A DNA stretch of 34,444 bases. Origin: JBDIAR01 sp039812545. GTDB taxonomy: Bacteria; Actinomycetota; Actinomycetes; Actinomycetales; Dermatophilaceae. The DNA lies in contig JBDIAR010000007.1 of assembly GCA_039812545.1 (NCBI GenBank), positions 1-34,444 of the forward strand. Reading direction: 5' to 3'. This document shows, in pieces, positions 1 to 9,083 of the stretch. Made by a program: the position numbers and the translations under genes. Under the pieces are notes generated by a model that was given only the letters and a program-made list of their open reading frames with translations, had not been told where the DNA came from and ran no database searches. Numbering within the stretch: the first letter of the stretch is position 1; each line of letters starts with the position of its first letter.

Positions 1-264
1 GGGCAGACCTGGGCGCAGGCGCATCTGTCGGCGACCCGGGCCGCGATCGTGATGACGCTGGAACCGGTGTTCGCCGCCGGGTTCGCGGTGGCTTTCGGTG
101 GGGAGTCGCTGACCGCCCGCATGGTGGTGGGGGGTGCTCTCGTGGTGGGCGCGATGTACCTCGTCGAGCTGCGCGGCGGGTCGTCCTCGGCACCGACCGA
201 AGGTCCGCAACCCGCCGATGGCGCCGGTCCCGAAATCTTCCCCGATCCGGCCGCCCGATCCTGA
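1..264 (+). CDS. DMT/EamA-family transporter, C-terminal fragment
   Basis: The reading frame is open from the first base of the window and stops at 262-264, so only the last 87 residues are visible. They carry the final part of an EamA (drug/metabolite transporter) domain: a segment beginning TWAQAHLSATRAAIV, then an LEPVFAA motif, a short FGGE turn, and a last membrane helix ending in MYLVEL, followed by a polar tail. In this family the Glu-Pro of LEPVFA and the terminal LVEL stretch are typical of the last two helices. It is an integral inner-membrane protein likely to move small metabolites or amino acids; the substrate cannot be read. The family call is good; nothing can be said about its start or promoter. 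Confidence 0.8.
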   Translation, partial: GQTWAQAHLSATRAAIVMTLEPVFAAGFAVAFGGESLTARMVVGGALVVGAMYLVELRGGSSSAPTEGPQPADGAGPEIFPDPAARS

Positions 265-386
265 CCCGTCACTGCATACTCTGCCCAGGTATTCCGTTTG
301 CTGCTGTCCAGGCATGGCCCACGCCAATCATTGGGTTGGGCACAAGTCCGAATCTGCCCCCCATCGCCCTCCTACCCAACCTGGGT

Positions 387-400
387 GTGTTGCAAAACAC
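387..400. promoter_or_regulatory. small inverted repeat upstream of the peptide operon
   Basis: GTGTT-GCAA-AACAC is a perfect 5-bp inverted repeat with a 4-nt centre, 125 nt upstream of the peptide start at 525. It lies in a 260-nt stretch (265-524) that holds no gene I can support. A TACTTT hexamer at 435-440 could be a -10 box for the operon, but no convincing -35 is seen at the right distance. An operator role is a guess from position and symmetry only. Confidence 0.2.
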
Positions 401-524
401 TTGGCGGACCCTGGCCGTCACGAGGGGAGTGCGGTACTTTCGGCTCAAGGACGCGCGAAGACAATCTCAGATCCACAGGTGGTCACTCGCGTGCGAGTCG
501 GACGAGCGGTGACGGAGGCATCTG

Positions 525-1020
525 ATGAAACTCCTATCGGGGAAAGCTCTACGAGGCATGGGGGGGGGCCGTTCTAGCCATTTCTAGCGGCGCCGTCCCA
601 GGTGCGCTAGCGGCGAGCGTATGGTCTTCGCAAACCTCGGTGCAAGCCTATGACATGAGCGCTTACACATATGCTGAGTTCTGGGTCGGATCAAGCCCTT
701 ATGGGACGAAGGCCCATTACAACGCATATCTACGTAATTCCACTGGCGCCGGTTACCGGATCTACGACACGCTGGCTACATGGACGAATGCCGGTACTTG
801 TTTCGCTCCCAACTACACTTCTTGCACGGCTCAGTACTACTGGTACGCGCAGGTGGATACGGCCCACATCTCGTCGACCTCCTGGTATAAGGACTACAGA
901 ACGACAAGCGTCAACCCGGCAGCCGACTACGCGCGCGGTCGTATCGAGGTAAGCATCGATATACCGTGGAGGATAGATCCTACATCCGATCAGGCCCTCA
1001 CACAGGGGTTTAAGTGCTAG
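525..1020 (+). CDS. putative secreted Tyr-rich peptide; start and body in different frames (G9 tract)
   Basis: ATG 525 has a strong ribosome-binding site (GGAGG at 514-518, 6-nt spacer) and begins MKLLSGKALRGMG. That frame stops at 585-587 just after a run of nine G (560-568). Removing one G joins it to the frame that ends at TAG 1018-1020, and the joined product has a textbook signal peptide: a basic start, the hydrophobic core AVLAISSGAVPGALAA, and cleavage after ALA. The mature part is about 130 residues, rich in Tyr, Ser, Thr and Ala, with cysteines in CFAPNYTSC and a terminal GFKC. Without the shift the body would have to start at GTG 640, which lacks both a ribosome-binding site and a signal peptide. 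Codon use (ATA, AGA, ACA, TAT) is unlike the neighbours. I do not recognise the family. Secretion is a fair inference; a bacteriocin- or signal-like role is suggested only by the ABC genes behind it. Confidence 0.6.
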
Positions 1021-1026
1021 GTACTA

Positions 1027-1054
1027 GACTCAGGCTGCCGGGGAGAGTTGAGTC
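1027..1054 (+). other. weak hairpin between peptide gene and ABC ATPase gene
   Basis: GACTCA at 1027-1032 pairs with TGAGTC at 1049-1054 around a 16-nt loop. The loop contains GGGGAGAG, the likely ribosome-binding site of the ABC ATPase, so folding could dampen its translation or reduce read-through from the peptide gene. The stem is only 6 bp and there is no U-tract; low confidence. Confidence 0.25.
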
Positions 1055-1057
1055 GGT

Positions 1058-1762
1058 GTGATCGAGCTCGATGACGTCGTCGTTCGGTATCGAAGGGGCT
1101 TTTCGCTCGGCCCGCTGAGCATGAGCTTCGATCAGGGCATCACCTTCCTCCTCGGCGCGAATGGAGCCGGGAAGTCGACTCTGCTTCGGTTGCTGGCGGA
1201 CCAACAACAGCCGACGAGCGGACGGATATCCCCGGCGCGTCGCGGCACTTGCGGATTCCTTCCGCAGGAACCCTCGTTACCGCACGCGGCTCGCTGCCAG
1301 GACTACTTGGCTTTCATCGCGTGGCTTCAGGGTGTTCCCAAGACCGAGCGTCAGGCGCTGGTGGACAAGGTGTTGGGTGCGGTGGATCTCACTGATCGTG
1401 CCACGGCCAAAATTGGCGAAATGTCGGGCGGCATGGCTCGCCGACTCTCCATTGCCCAAGCCCTTCTGGCGCCCGGGGACACCTTGTTGATGGACGAGCC
1501 GATGACCGGCCTGGATCCGTTGCAGCGGATCCAGTTGAGGAAGCTGCTGCCGGCCCTGGCGAAGGGGCGCACGCTCGTCGTCTCCACGCACCTCGTCGAG
1601 GATGTCCGCGAGGTTGCCGATCGGATCGTCATTCTCAAGAGCGGTTCGGTGACATTCGACGGGACCGCGGATGAGCTCGAGCGCCTCGACTCCGCCGATC
1701 AGATCGGCCAGAGTGCCATGGAGCGTGCCGTCGCTCGCCTCATGTCGGCGGATTCGGCATGA
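1058..1762 (+). CDS. ABC transporter ATP-binding protein
   Basis: This 234-residue ATPase starts at GTG 1058, behind GGGGAGAG (1040-1046, 11-nt spacer). All nucleotide-binding motifs are present: Walker A GANGAGKST (residues 33-41), Q-loop glutamine in FLPQE (70), signature MSGGM (122-126, a variant of LSGGQ), Walker B LLMDE (143-147), D-loop GLD, and switch histidine in STHLV (178). It should power the membrane proteins encoded directly downstream; its stop overlaps the next start by 4 bp (ATGA), indicating translational coupling. The architecture is that of exporter or ABC-2-type ATPases rather than binding-protein-dependent importers. Given the secreted peptide gene in front, peptide export, immunity or signal-linked extrusion is the most reasonable guess, but the substrate is unknown. 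Confidence 0.9.
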   Translation: MIELDDVVVRYRRGFSLGPLSMSFDQGITFLLGANGAGKSTLLRLLADQQQPTSGRISPARRGTCGFLPQEPSLPHAARCQDYLAFIAWLQGVPKTERQALVDKVLGAVDLTDRATAKIGEMSGGMARRLSIAQALLAPGDTLLMDEPMTGLDPLQRIQLRKLLPALAKGRTLVVSTHLVEDVREVADRIVILKSGSVTFDGTADELERLDSADQIGQSAMERAVARLMSADSA

Positions 1763-3021
1763 GGCGCCTCTCGTTCGTTCTCCGTAGCTGCGTTTCACCG
1801 TGGATCGTGCTGCCGGTGATCGGGCTGTCGATAGCCAACTGGATGCAGCGCAATAGGACATTCCTCGGCGAGGGAATGTGGACGGTGGAGTGGGCAGCGA
1901 TCGCCATTCCGCTGATCGGCATCTTCGTTGCGGGTGGCGCCGCCGTGGACGCTGCCCGCTTCACCACACCGGGCCGCTATCACGTCGCCTTGACGGCCAG
2001 ACACCCGAGTCGCCTGTGGCTCATGCTCTTCAGTGCCGCGACCGTACCCGCGATCTGCGTCCACATCGCGGGAATAGCCGTCCACCTGGCGCTGGGGGGC
2101 GTACGCAACCCCTCCGTCGGCTGGATCGCCATGATCATGGCCGTCATTGTCCAGTGTCTGGGGCTGCTCTGGTTCGGCGCCATCGGGCTCCTGATCGGCC
2201 GTTACTTCCGACCCGCGGCAGCCGGAGTGCTGGCGGCCTCGGCCGCGTTCGGCGCTTTCTATATCTTCTCGACCTACGGTCGGCCGCGGTTCGGGCTGCT
2301 CAGTCTCGGCGGGGCGACGATTCCACGCATCGGCCTGACGTGGAACGCAGGATTCCTCGCTCTGCAAGCTCTTCTCTTCGGCGCGACGATCGCCCTCGCG
2401 ATCCTGCTGCCGTCACGTGGCACCACGACCGGTCTCGCCCCGACCCGGATGGGTTCCGTGGCGCTTTCGGCGGTTGTCATCGTCCCGATCTTGGCCTCTC
2501 AATTCTCGCCGTGGGTGCAACGCAACGTCGTCGGCGCACAGGAACTCCCGCAAACCTGTGACGGGGTGGCGCCGCGCATCTGTTATTACGGCGAGCACAC
2601 GGCTTTCGGAGCAGCCGCCGCCCCGCAGATCCGCCGACTTGTCGAAGCGGCCCGACGAGCCGGCTACGACGCATTCTCCTACCCGGTGATCAACGAGTCG
2701 TCGGCGACGGCGGCCAATCGAACAGCGACGTCCGCCTCATTCCCGATGTTGAGCAGTTACCTGGACGATCACAGCATCAACGACGAGGAACTGGTGCGCG
2801 CTCTCGTGCTACCGACACATTGTCCGGGACTTTACGCGGCGCAGCCACCCTCCGAGGCGTTCTGGAGCCAGGTCGACAACCTGACGGCGACCTGGCTCGC
2901 CCTCGTCGAGCACCCGGCCTCGCCACCGGCCTCGTCACCGTCCTCGCCAGCCGGCGCGGTCCGGCTGTCGCCGGCCCAGGCCCTGGCCACTGTGCAGCAG
3001 GTGCAGGGTTGCCGGTGGTGA
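1759..3021 (+). CDS. ABC transporter membrane protein with large extracytoplasmic domain
   Basis: The product has 420 residues. I see about seven hydrophobic segments (near residues 14-30, 43-63, 86-112, 122-146, 152-172, 196-218 and 230-248), followed by a soluble region of about 150 residues with cysteines (TCDGV, RICYY, HCPGLY, QGCRW) and a low-complexity Ser/Pro/Ala stretch near 385-395. The start overlaps the ATPase stop by 4 bp (ATGA) and the stop overlaps the next gene (TGATG), so the three are translationally coupled. The order, a membrane domain followed by a soluble domain opening with a PRIC-x-x-GEH-like motif, resembles actinobacterial ABC permeases of the DUF7224 kind; that comparison is from memory and tentative. 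The even cysteine number in the soluble domain suggests it faces outward and forms disulfides. Confidence 0.75.
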   Translation: MRRLSFVLRSCVSPWIVLPVIGLSIANWMQRNRTFLGEGMWTVEWAAIAIPLIGIFVAGGAAVDAARFTTPGRYHVALTARHPSRLWLMLFSAATVPAICVHIAGIAVHLALGGVRNPSVGWIAMIMAVIVQCLGLLWFGAIGLLIGRYFRPAAAGVLAASAAFGAFYIFSTYGRPRFGLLSLGGATIPRIGLTWNAGFLALQALLFGATIALAILLPSRGTTTGLAPTRMGSVALSAVVIVPILASQFSPWVQRNVVGAQELPQTCDGVAPRICYYGEHTAFGAAAAPQIRRLVEAARRAGYDAFSYPVINESSATAANRTATSASFPMLSSYLDDHSINDEELVRALVLPTHCPGLYAAQPPSEAFWSQVDNLTATWLALVEHPASPPASSPSSPAGAVRLSPAQALATVQQVQGCRW

Positions 3022-3624
3022 TGCCTGCGTCGCGTCGGCGGGCCTCGGTGCTTCTCGGCTGGGTCGGTGCCCACGGTGCAGCGCGTCCAGCGCTCGTCCT
3101 GCTCCTCCTGGCGGCTGCCGGCCCCGCGCTGGTCGACGTCACGGTGGCACAGGTCGGCCCGCTGACCGTCAGATTCCCGATCCCCGCGCCGTGTTTGACG
3201 GCAACGGTCGCGGGGGTGACGGCGGGAGCTCTCACGACGACGGCATACCACCCTGTCGTCGTCCGATCCCGGCGTTTTGCCCGTGGGCGGGCCTGCTGGT
3301 TCCTGACGCTGTGCGCACTGGTTGCCGCCGTGGCGGCGCTTCCTCTGGTGCGAGGATTCCCAGCCGGCCCTCCCGTCCGGAATGCTCTGCTCTCACTGGC
3401 GATCGCCACCATCATGTGCACGCTCGGGTGGAGCGTCCTGGCCTGGGCTCCGGCGACCTTCCTGCTCACCATCGGTGTCCTGATCGGCCAAGAGCCCTGG
3501 GGGTTCAATGCCTTAGGCATCCTCATCGATCCCGAAACCGGTCCGGGTCAATGGATTGTCGTCGGCGCACTGACCGCCCTGGCCGGAGCGGGTTATACCG
3601 CTTGGGGGGCCACGCCTCGCCCCG

Positions 3625-3635
<11 letters not shown>
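3021..3635 (+). CDS. integral membrane protein, probable second subunit of the ABC system
   Basis: This 204-residue protein has about six hydrophobic segments (roughly residues 18-37, 51-71, 90-110, 122-143, 147-157 and 182-199). I chose ATG 3021, which overlaps the upstream stop as TGATG; GTG 3015 or 3018 is equally possible. There is no recognisable enzyme motif. Translational coupling to the permease argues that it belongs to the same transporter, as a half-permease or accessory or immunity subunit. Its stop (3633-3635) overlaps the stop of the convergent threonine aldolase gene by 11 bp. It holds the first GGCATAC word of the window (3242), so the edge of the foreign segment may lie within or near this gene. 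Function unknown. Confidence 0.65.
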
Positions 3636-4696
<1,061 letters not shown>

Positions 4697-4722
<26 letters not shown>

Positions 4723-6067
4723 CGGCGTCTTCGAGCATCTCGGCGACCCGGAACGCGAGCTCCAACGCCTGCTGGTGATTGAGCCGGGGGTCGCACGCCG
4801 TCTCGTAGCGCTTCTCCAGGTCCGCATCGAGGATCTGCTCGGCCCCGCCGAGACATTCGGTGACGTCGTTGCCGGTGAGCTCGACGTGGATCCCGCCCGG
4901 GACCGTACCCGCCTCGCGGTGGGCGGCGAAGAAGCCGTCGACCTCGGTGGAGATGTCCTCGAAGGCCCGCGTCTTGTAGCCGGTCGTCGAGGCGATCGTG
5001 TTGGCGTGCATGGGATCACAGATCCACGACGCGACCACCCCCGCGTCCTTCATCCGGGACAGCAACGGCGGCAGGGAGTCCCGGATCTGGGTCGCGCCGA
5101 ACCGGGTGATGAAGCTGAGCCGGCCGGGTTCGCGATGCGGGTCGAGCAGGTCCACGAGCCGCAGCACCTCATCCGGTGAGGCCGAGGGCCCGAGCTTGAC
5201 CCCGATCGGGTTGTGCACGCCGGCGAGGAACTGGACGTGCGGACCGAACGGGTCACGGGTGCGCTCACCGATCCACAGGAAGTGCCCGGACGTGCAGTAC
5301 GGCTTGCCGCTGCGCGAGTCGATGCGCACCAGCGGGCGCTCGTAGTCGAGCACCAGCGCCTCGTGTGCGGCGTAGAACTCGACGGTGCGCATCGCGTCGA
5401 AATCCGCGCCGCACGCGGCCATGAAGCGCATCGCCTTGTCGATGTCGTGGGCGAGGCGTTCGTACCTGGCGTTCGCGCTATTCGTCACGAAACCGCGATT
5501 CCAGTCGTGGACGTGGCGCAGGTCGGCGAACCCGCCGCCGGTGAACGCGCGCACGAGGTTCAGCGTCGCCGAGGCGGCGTTGTACGCCCGCACCATCCGG
5601 TCCGGGTCGGGTCGGCGCGACTCCGGGGTGAAGGAGATGTCGTTGACCATGTCGCCGCGGTATGCCGGCAGTGTCACCCCCGCTCGGGTCTCCGACGGGG
5701 AGGACCGCGGTTTGGCGAACTGCCCCGCCATCCGGCCGACCTTGACGACGGGGACGCTCGCGCCGTAGGTGAGGACCGCCGCCATCTGCAGGATCGTCTT
5801 GATCCGGTCTCGTATGCCGTCCGCCGTCGCCGCGGCGAAGGTCTCGGCGCAGTCGCCGCCCTGCAGGACGAACGCCTCGCCCCGGGACACCGCGGCCATC
5901 CGGTCGCGCATGATGTCGCATTCGCCGGCGAAAACCAGCGGCGGGTAGCTGGACAGCCGTTCGGTCGCCACCGCCAGCGCTTCGGCGTCCGGCCAGACCG
6001 GCTGCTGGCTCGCGGCCGGGTCCGATCGGTTGGTATGCGGTGCCGAGGCTTGGGTGGGAACGCTCAC
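4697..6067 (-). CDS. aroG: class II 3-deoxy-7-phosphoheptulonate synthase (DAHP synthase)
   Basis: First enzyme of the shikimate pathway: it condenses phosphoenolpyruvate with erythrose 4-phosphate to DAHP. At 456 residues it has the normal class II (plant/mycobacterial) length. Visible family motifs are FVLQGGDCAETF with the metal-binding Cys near residue 73, RMAGQFAKPRS, LPAYRGDMVND, GKPYCTSGHFLWIGERTR, FLAGVHNPIGVKLGP, and WICDPMHANT near the C-terminus. It starts at GTG 6067, and TAGGCT lies 7 nt upstream, which fits a leaderless transcript. In M. tuberculosis the equivalent AroG is allosterically inhibited by aromatic amino acids and activates chorismate mutase; whether that holds here cannot be seen. 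The threonine aldolase gene follows with a 26-bp overlap. Confidence 0.95.
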
Positions 6068-6074
6068 CCGGCCA

Positions 6075-6080
6075 AGCCTA
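6075..6080 (-). promoter_or_regulatory. -10 box (TAGGCT) for DAHP synthase, leaderless
   Basis: TAGGCT fits the actinobacterial TANNNT -10 pattern and ends 7 nt before GTG 6067, so transcription would start at or next to the start codon. It sits in the 44-nt gap behind the receiver-protein gene and would give DAHP synthase its own promoter. Confidence 0.45.
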
Positions 6081-6111
6081 ATGGGCTCCGGAGCACGGGC
6101 CGGCCCGGTGA

Positions 6112-6915
6112 TCAGGGCCGCAGCCGGAGCGTCCGCGCCAGCCGCCCGTGCAGAATGCTCGCCAGCGCGGTGGTCCGCAGTTCCAGCTCTCCGGCCCCGT
6201 CGAGCAGCGGCGCCTCCCGCCAGGCCACCAGGGCGTCGGCCAACGCCGCTGACACGTCCTGCGGCGCCAACTCCGCTGACGGGGAGCCACGGACGATGTC
6301 CGGAAGGTGTGTCGCGATGTCATCGCGGGTGAATCCCAGCGCGCCGGCGATCAAGATCGCCTGCACGACGTCCTGCCCCAAGCCACTGGCGGGCCCACGC
6401 CACGGGTCGTCGTCGGCTCGGTGCAGACGGCCGAGTTCGTCGGCGAGTATTCCCTGCAGCGACGGGTCCAGCACCGCGCCACCGGCGGCGACGATCCGCA
6501 CCGCCTCGGCCAAGGCGGCCGGCGAGGCCGGTTTGACGAGGTAGCCCAGAGCGCCGGCTCGCATCGCGTCCAGCAGGATGGGTCGAGGTCCGTGAGAGGT
6601 GTACACGAGCACGCGGGGCACCTTGTCCAAGCTCGCCATCGCCCTGATGACCTCGGCGCCGCTGGTCTGGGACGTACGGAGCAGTCCCATGACGAGAACC
6701 TCCGGACGCACGCCGCCGATCCGACCCAAGACGAGTTCGGGGGTGCGGCCGGCACCGCGCACGATGATGCCCTCGTCGGACAAATCGTGCATGACCCGCG
6801 ATCGCCAGGCCGGATCCGGATCCAGGACCACGGCGCTCACCCGGGATCTGAGGTCGGAGCGGATGTCATCTCCACGGGCGACTCCGCCAGCCGGCGCTTG
6901 CCGTTTACCGGGCAT
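6112..6915 (-). CDS. response-regulator-like protein with degenerate receiver (no phosphoacceptor Asp)
   Basis: The chosen start ATG 6915 gives 267 residues and overlaps the upstream kinase-like gene by 11 bp. Residues about 25-150 fold as a receiver: strand VSAVVLDPD, PEVLVMGLL, VLVYTSHG (switch Thr) and GYLVKPA (conserved Lys). At the position of the phosphoacceptor (usually VLMDL) the sequence is VLVMGLL, so Asp is replaced by Gly (residue 77). The C-terminal 110 residues do not show the usual LuxR helix-turn-helix signature; a stretch ILIAGALGFTRDDIATHLPD is only loosely HTH-like. The family is clear, but phosphotransfer signalling looks impossible. It may be a protein-binding or constitutive regulator working with the adjacent, equally degenerate sensor protein. 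Confidence 0.7.
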   Translation of the reverse strand: MPGKRQAPAGGVARGDDIRSDLRSRVSAVVLDPDPAWRSRVMHDLSDEGIIVRGAGRTPELVLGRIGGVRPEVLVMGLLRTSQTSGAEVIRAMASLDKVPRVLVYTSHGPRPILLDAMRAGALGYLVKPASPAALAEAVRIVAAGGAVLDPSLQGILADELGRLHRADDDPWRGPASGLGQDVVQAILIAGALGFTRDDIATHLPDIVRGSPSAELAPQDVSAALADALVAWREAPLLDGAGELELRTTALASILHGRLARTLRLRP

Positions 6916-8036
6916 CGCGTCGGGCCGGCAGGGTGATTTCCACGGTCGTCCCCAAGCCGGGGATGGAGGAGACGAAGACCGCTCCACCGGCGTCTTCCAC
7001 GCGCTGGCGCACCGAAAGCGAAAGCCCGACGGACTGCCAAGGCGCGACGACTCCGGGTGCGAACCCGGTCCCCCGGTCGCGGATGCGCACCGTCACATCC
7101 AAGCCGTCGTCGACCAGCAGGACCGCGGCCTGTGCGTCCGGACCGGCGTGACGGGTGACATTGTCGACGACCTCCGTGGTCGCCTCGAGGAGTTCGTCGG
7201 CGATCGCCTGCGGCACCACGACCGGCACTCGTGGCGTGCTGAGCACGAATCCCGGCGGCACCAGTGCGGCCAGCCCCGTCCGCAGATCGACGTCATCGTC
7301 GAGCAACTCGACGACGGCCCCGGTGGGACCGCCGTGCAACCAGGTGCGCAGTAACCGGGCCGAGGATCCGGAGACCGAGCTGATCCGTTGTGCTTGCGGG
7401 CCCAACTCCATCGCCTCCCGCTCGACCAGGGTCAGCGATTGGAGCAGCCGTTCGGCCACCTCGCGGCTGCGGTCGAGTGCCTGGGTGGCGATGCGCTCGA
7501 CGTCCTGGGCCGCTGCCAGCGCCTCGTATGCCGCCCACGCCAGGTCCACGGCATACCCGATGGCCGTCGCGGCCGAGACCCGGATCAAGACCACCGACAC
7601 GGTGGAGAACGTCGGTGCGCCGCCCTGCAGCAGGTCGGCCGCCGAGATCGCCAGTGAGGCCACGAGCCCGCCGCGCCAGCCGTACCAGATCGCCAGCATG
7701 ATAGCGAACTCGACGGGAACAGCCCCGCGAGATTCTGCAGGTCTCCCGGGGCCGCGCCGCCATAGGCGACTCGGGTCAGCAGGATGGCGACACAGGCCAG
7801 CCCGAGTTCGATGATGTCGACGCGCGTATTGGGCGCGCGGAACACGGCGAGCCCGATCGCCCAGATCCCGAGGAAGACCAGGACGGCCGCAGCGTCGTCG
7901 AAGCCAGGTGCTCTCGGTTGCGCTGAACCGCCAGCCCGGCCCACAGGATCGTGAGCGGACGAAGCACGATCATCGCCCGGATGGCGGTGCTGAGGATCGG
8001 CGGCGGCACCAAGGCCGTCCGCGAGAGCTGGATCAA
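6905..8036 (-). pseudogene. sensor histidine kinase-like gene, two apparent frameshifts, no phosphoacceptor His
   Basis: The coding signal runs through three frames: TTG 8036 to about 7905 (ILWAGLAVQRN), then to about 7716 (two helices, VLVFLGIWAIGLAVFRA and IIELGLACVAILLTR), then to the stop at 6905. Each junction is repaired by adding one base: near 7898-7910, and in a GGG run at 7715-7717 (joining LAGLF to PVEFAIMLAIWYGW). The C-terminal half is a HATPase_c domain: N-box EVVDNVTRHAG, G1 RIRDRGTGFAPG, G2 GLGTTVEITLP. The dimerisation helix reads REVAERLLQSLTLV where MacS/NarX-type kinases have HDSVLQTL, so His becomes Ala. Single-base indels in short runs suggest sequence error rather than decay. 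It overlaps the plsC stop by 4 bp. Confidence 0.65.
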
Positions 8037-8938
8037 CTGGCGGCGCGATGCTTGTGGTCGACGAATCCGCCCGCCGACTCGGCTCCCTCGCTCGGAGCCT
8101 CCTCGTGGCCCGCTGCCTCGTCGGTGCCGTCGTCCTGCGTGGAGCCGGTCACCTGCGGTGCGTCGTCGACACTCTCGTGACCCTTGGCGGGATCGTGCTC
8201 ACGCCCTCGCGTGGTGGCCTTGGCGACGTCCTGGATCTGTTGGGCGCCCTTCTTGGCCGCGGCCAGCAGACGATCCTTCACGGACGCGGCATACACATCG
8301 ACGTACTCCTGCTGGCTGAGCAACATGAGCTCGTACATGATCTCGTCGGTGATCGAGCGCAGGACGAAGCGGTCCTCCTCCATGCCCTCGTATCGGGAGA
8401 AGTCGAGAGGCTTGCCGAAGCGTACGCCGATCCGCACGATCTTCGGCAGCCGCTTGCCGCTCGGCTGGGCGACGTCGGTGCCGATCATCGCGACCGGGAT
8501 TACCGGCGCGCCGGATTCCAGGGCCAGCCGGGCGACCCCGGTCTTGCCCCGGTAGAGCCGGCCGTCGGGCGAGCGGGTCCCCTCGGGGTAGATGCCGAAG
8601 AACTCGCCCCGACGCAGGACCCGCAGGCCGGAGTTCAACGCCGACATGGACGCCTTGCCGCCCGATCGGTCGATGGGGATCTGACCGACCCCGCGCATGA
8701 AGGCCGCCGTCAGCCGCCCCTTCAGACCGTCGCCGGTGAAGTACTCCATCTTGGCGGGGAAGGTGATCCGGCGCGGCAGGACGATCGGCAAGAAGATCGA
8801 GTCCGAGAAGGACAGGTGATTGCTGGCGAAGATAACCGGGCCCTCGTCGGGGATGTTGTCGGCCCCCTCGGTCCACGGCCGGAACAGCAGCTTGAGAATC
8901 GGTCCCAACAGGACCCGCTTCAAGAGCCAGTAGATCAC
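8033..8938 (-). CDS. plsC: 1-acyl-sn-glycerol-3-phosphate acyltransferase family protein (PlsC-like)
   Basis: A membrane-associated acyltransferase of 301 residues that would transfer an acyl chain to lysophosphatidic acid in phospholipid synthesis. The catalytic HX4D motif is NHLSFSD (His41, Asp46), the phosphate-binding motif is YPEGTRSPDG (Glu119-Arg122), and block III VPVAMIG-like residues follow near 155. After about residue 240 comes an acidic, low-complexity tail with many Asp, Glu, His and Gly residues, typical of actinobacterial members. GTG 8938 is supported by GGAGG at 8946-8950 with a 7-nt spacer. The stop overlaps the kinase-like gene. The synteny-equivalent position in mycobacteria (Rv2182c) also holds a PlsC-family protein. 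Confidence 0.9.
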   Translation of the reverse strand: MIYWLLKRVLLGPILKLLFRPWTEGADNIPDEGPVIFASNHLSFSDSIFLPIVLPRRITFPAKMEYFTGDGLKGRLTAAFMRGVGQIPIDRSGGKASMSALNSGLRVLRRGEFFGIYPEGTRSPDGRLYRGKTGVARLALESGAPVIPVAMIGTDVAQPSGKRLPKIVRIGVRFGKPLDFSRYEGMEEDRFVLRSITDEIMYELMLLSQQEYVDVYAASVKDRLLAAAKKGAQQIQDVAKATTRGREHDPAKGHESVDDAPQVTGSTQDDGTDEAAGHEEAPSEGAESAGGFVDHKHRAAS

Positions 8939-9010
8939 GGTGATGCCTCCACGTCGGATGGCGCCATGTTATGGCACGCGCGCCGCCCAGGCGGCAGAGC
9001 CGCCGGTATC

Positions 9011-9031
9011 GGTCGGTGCCGGACCGACCGG
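9011..9031. promoter_or_regulatory. perfect 8-bp inverted repeat in the divergent plsC/9084 intergenic region
   Basis: CGGTCGGT (9011-9018) and ACCGACCG (9024-9031) form a perfect inverted repeat around a 5-nt centre, 53 nt before the start at 9084. It could be an operator for the divergent pair or a 5'-UTR hairpin. No regulator can be assigned. Confidence 0.3.
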
Positions 9032-9083
9032 CGGACGCCCGGCCTCCGACGGCCCGGCGGATGGCGTGTCATCATCGTCGGTG

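Noticed and set aside
134..577. Open frame over the transporter tail and the gap
   Set aside because: Overlaps the EamA frame, has atypical composition and no recognisable domain; a shadow frame.
640..1020. Starting the peptide gene at GTG 640
   Set aside because: No ribosome-binding site and no signal peptide; the hydrophobic signal and the strong GGAGG lie upstream and join after a one-base shift in G9.
525..1020. Lactococcin 972-type bacteriocin
   Set aside because: Gene order is suggestive, but I see no recognisable Lcn972 motif in the mature part, so I do not assign the family.
4723..5019. Upstream extension of threonine aldolase
   Set aside because: The extra 99 residues are Arg/Ser/Pro-rich frame noise inside the DAHP synthase gene.
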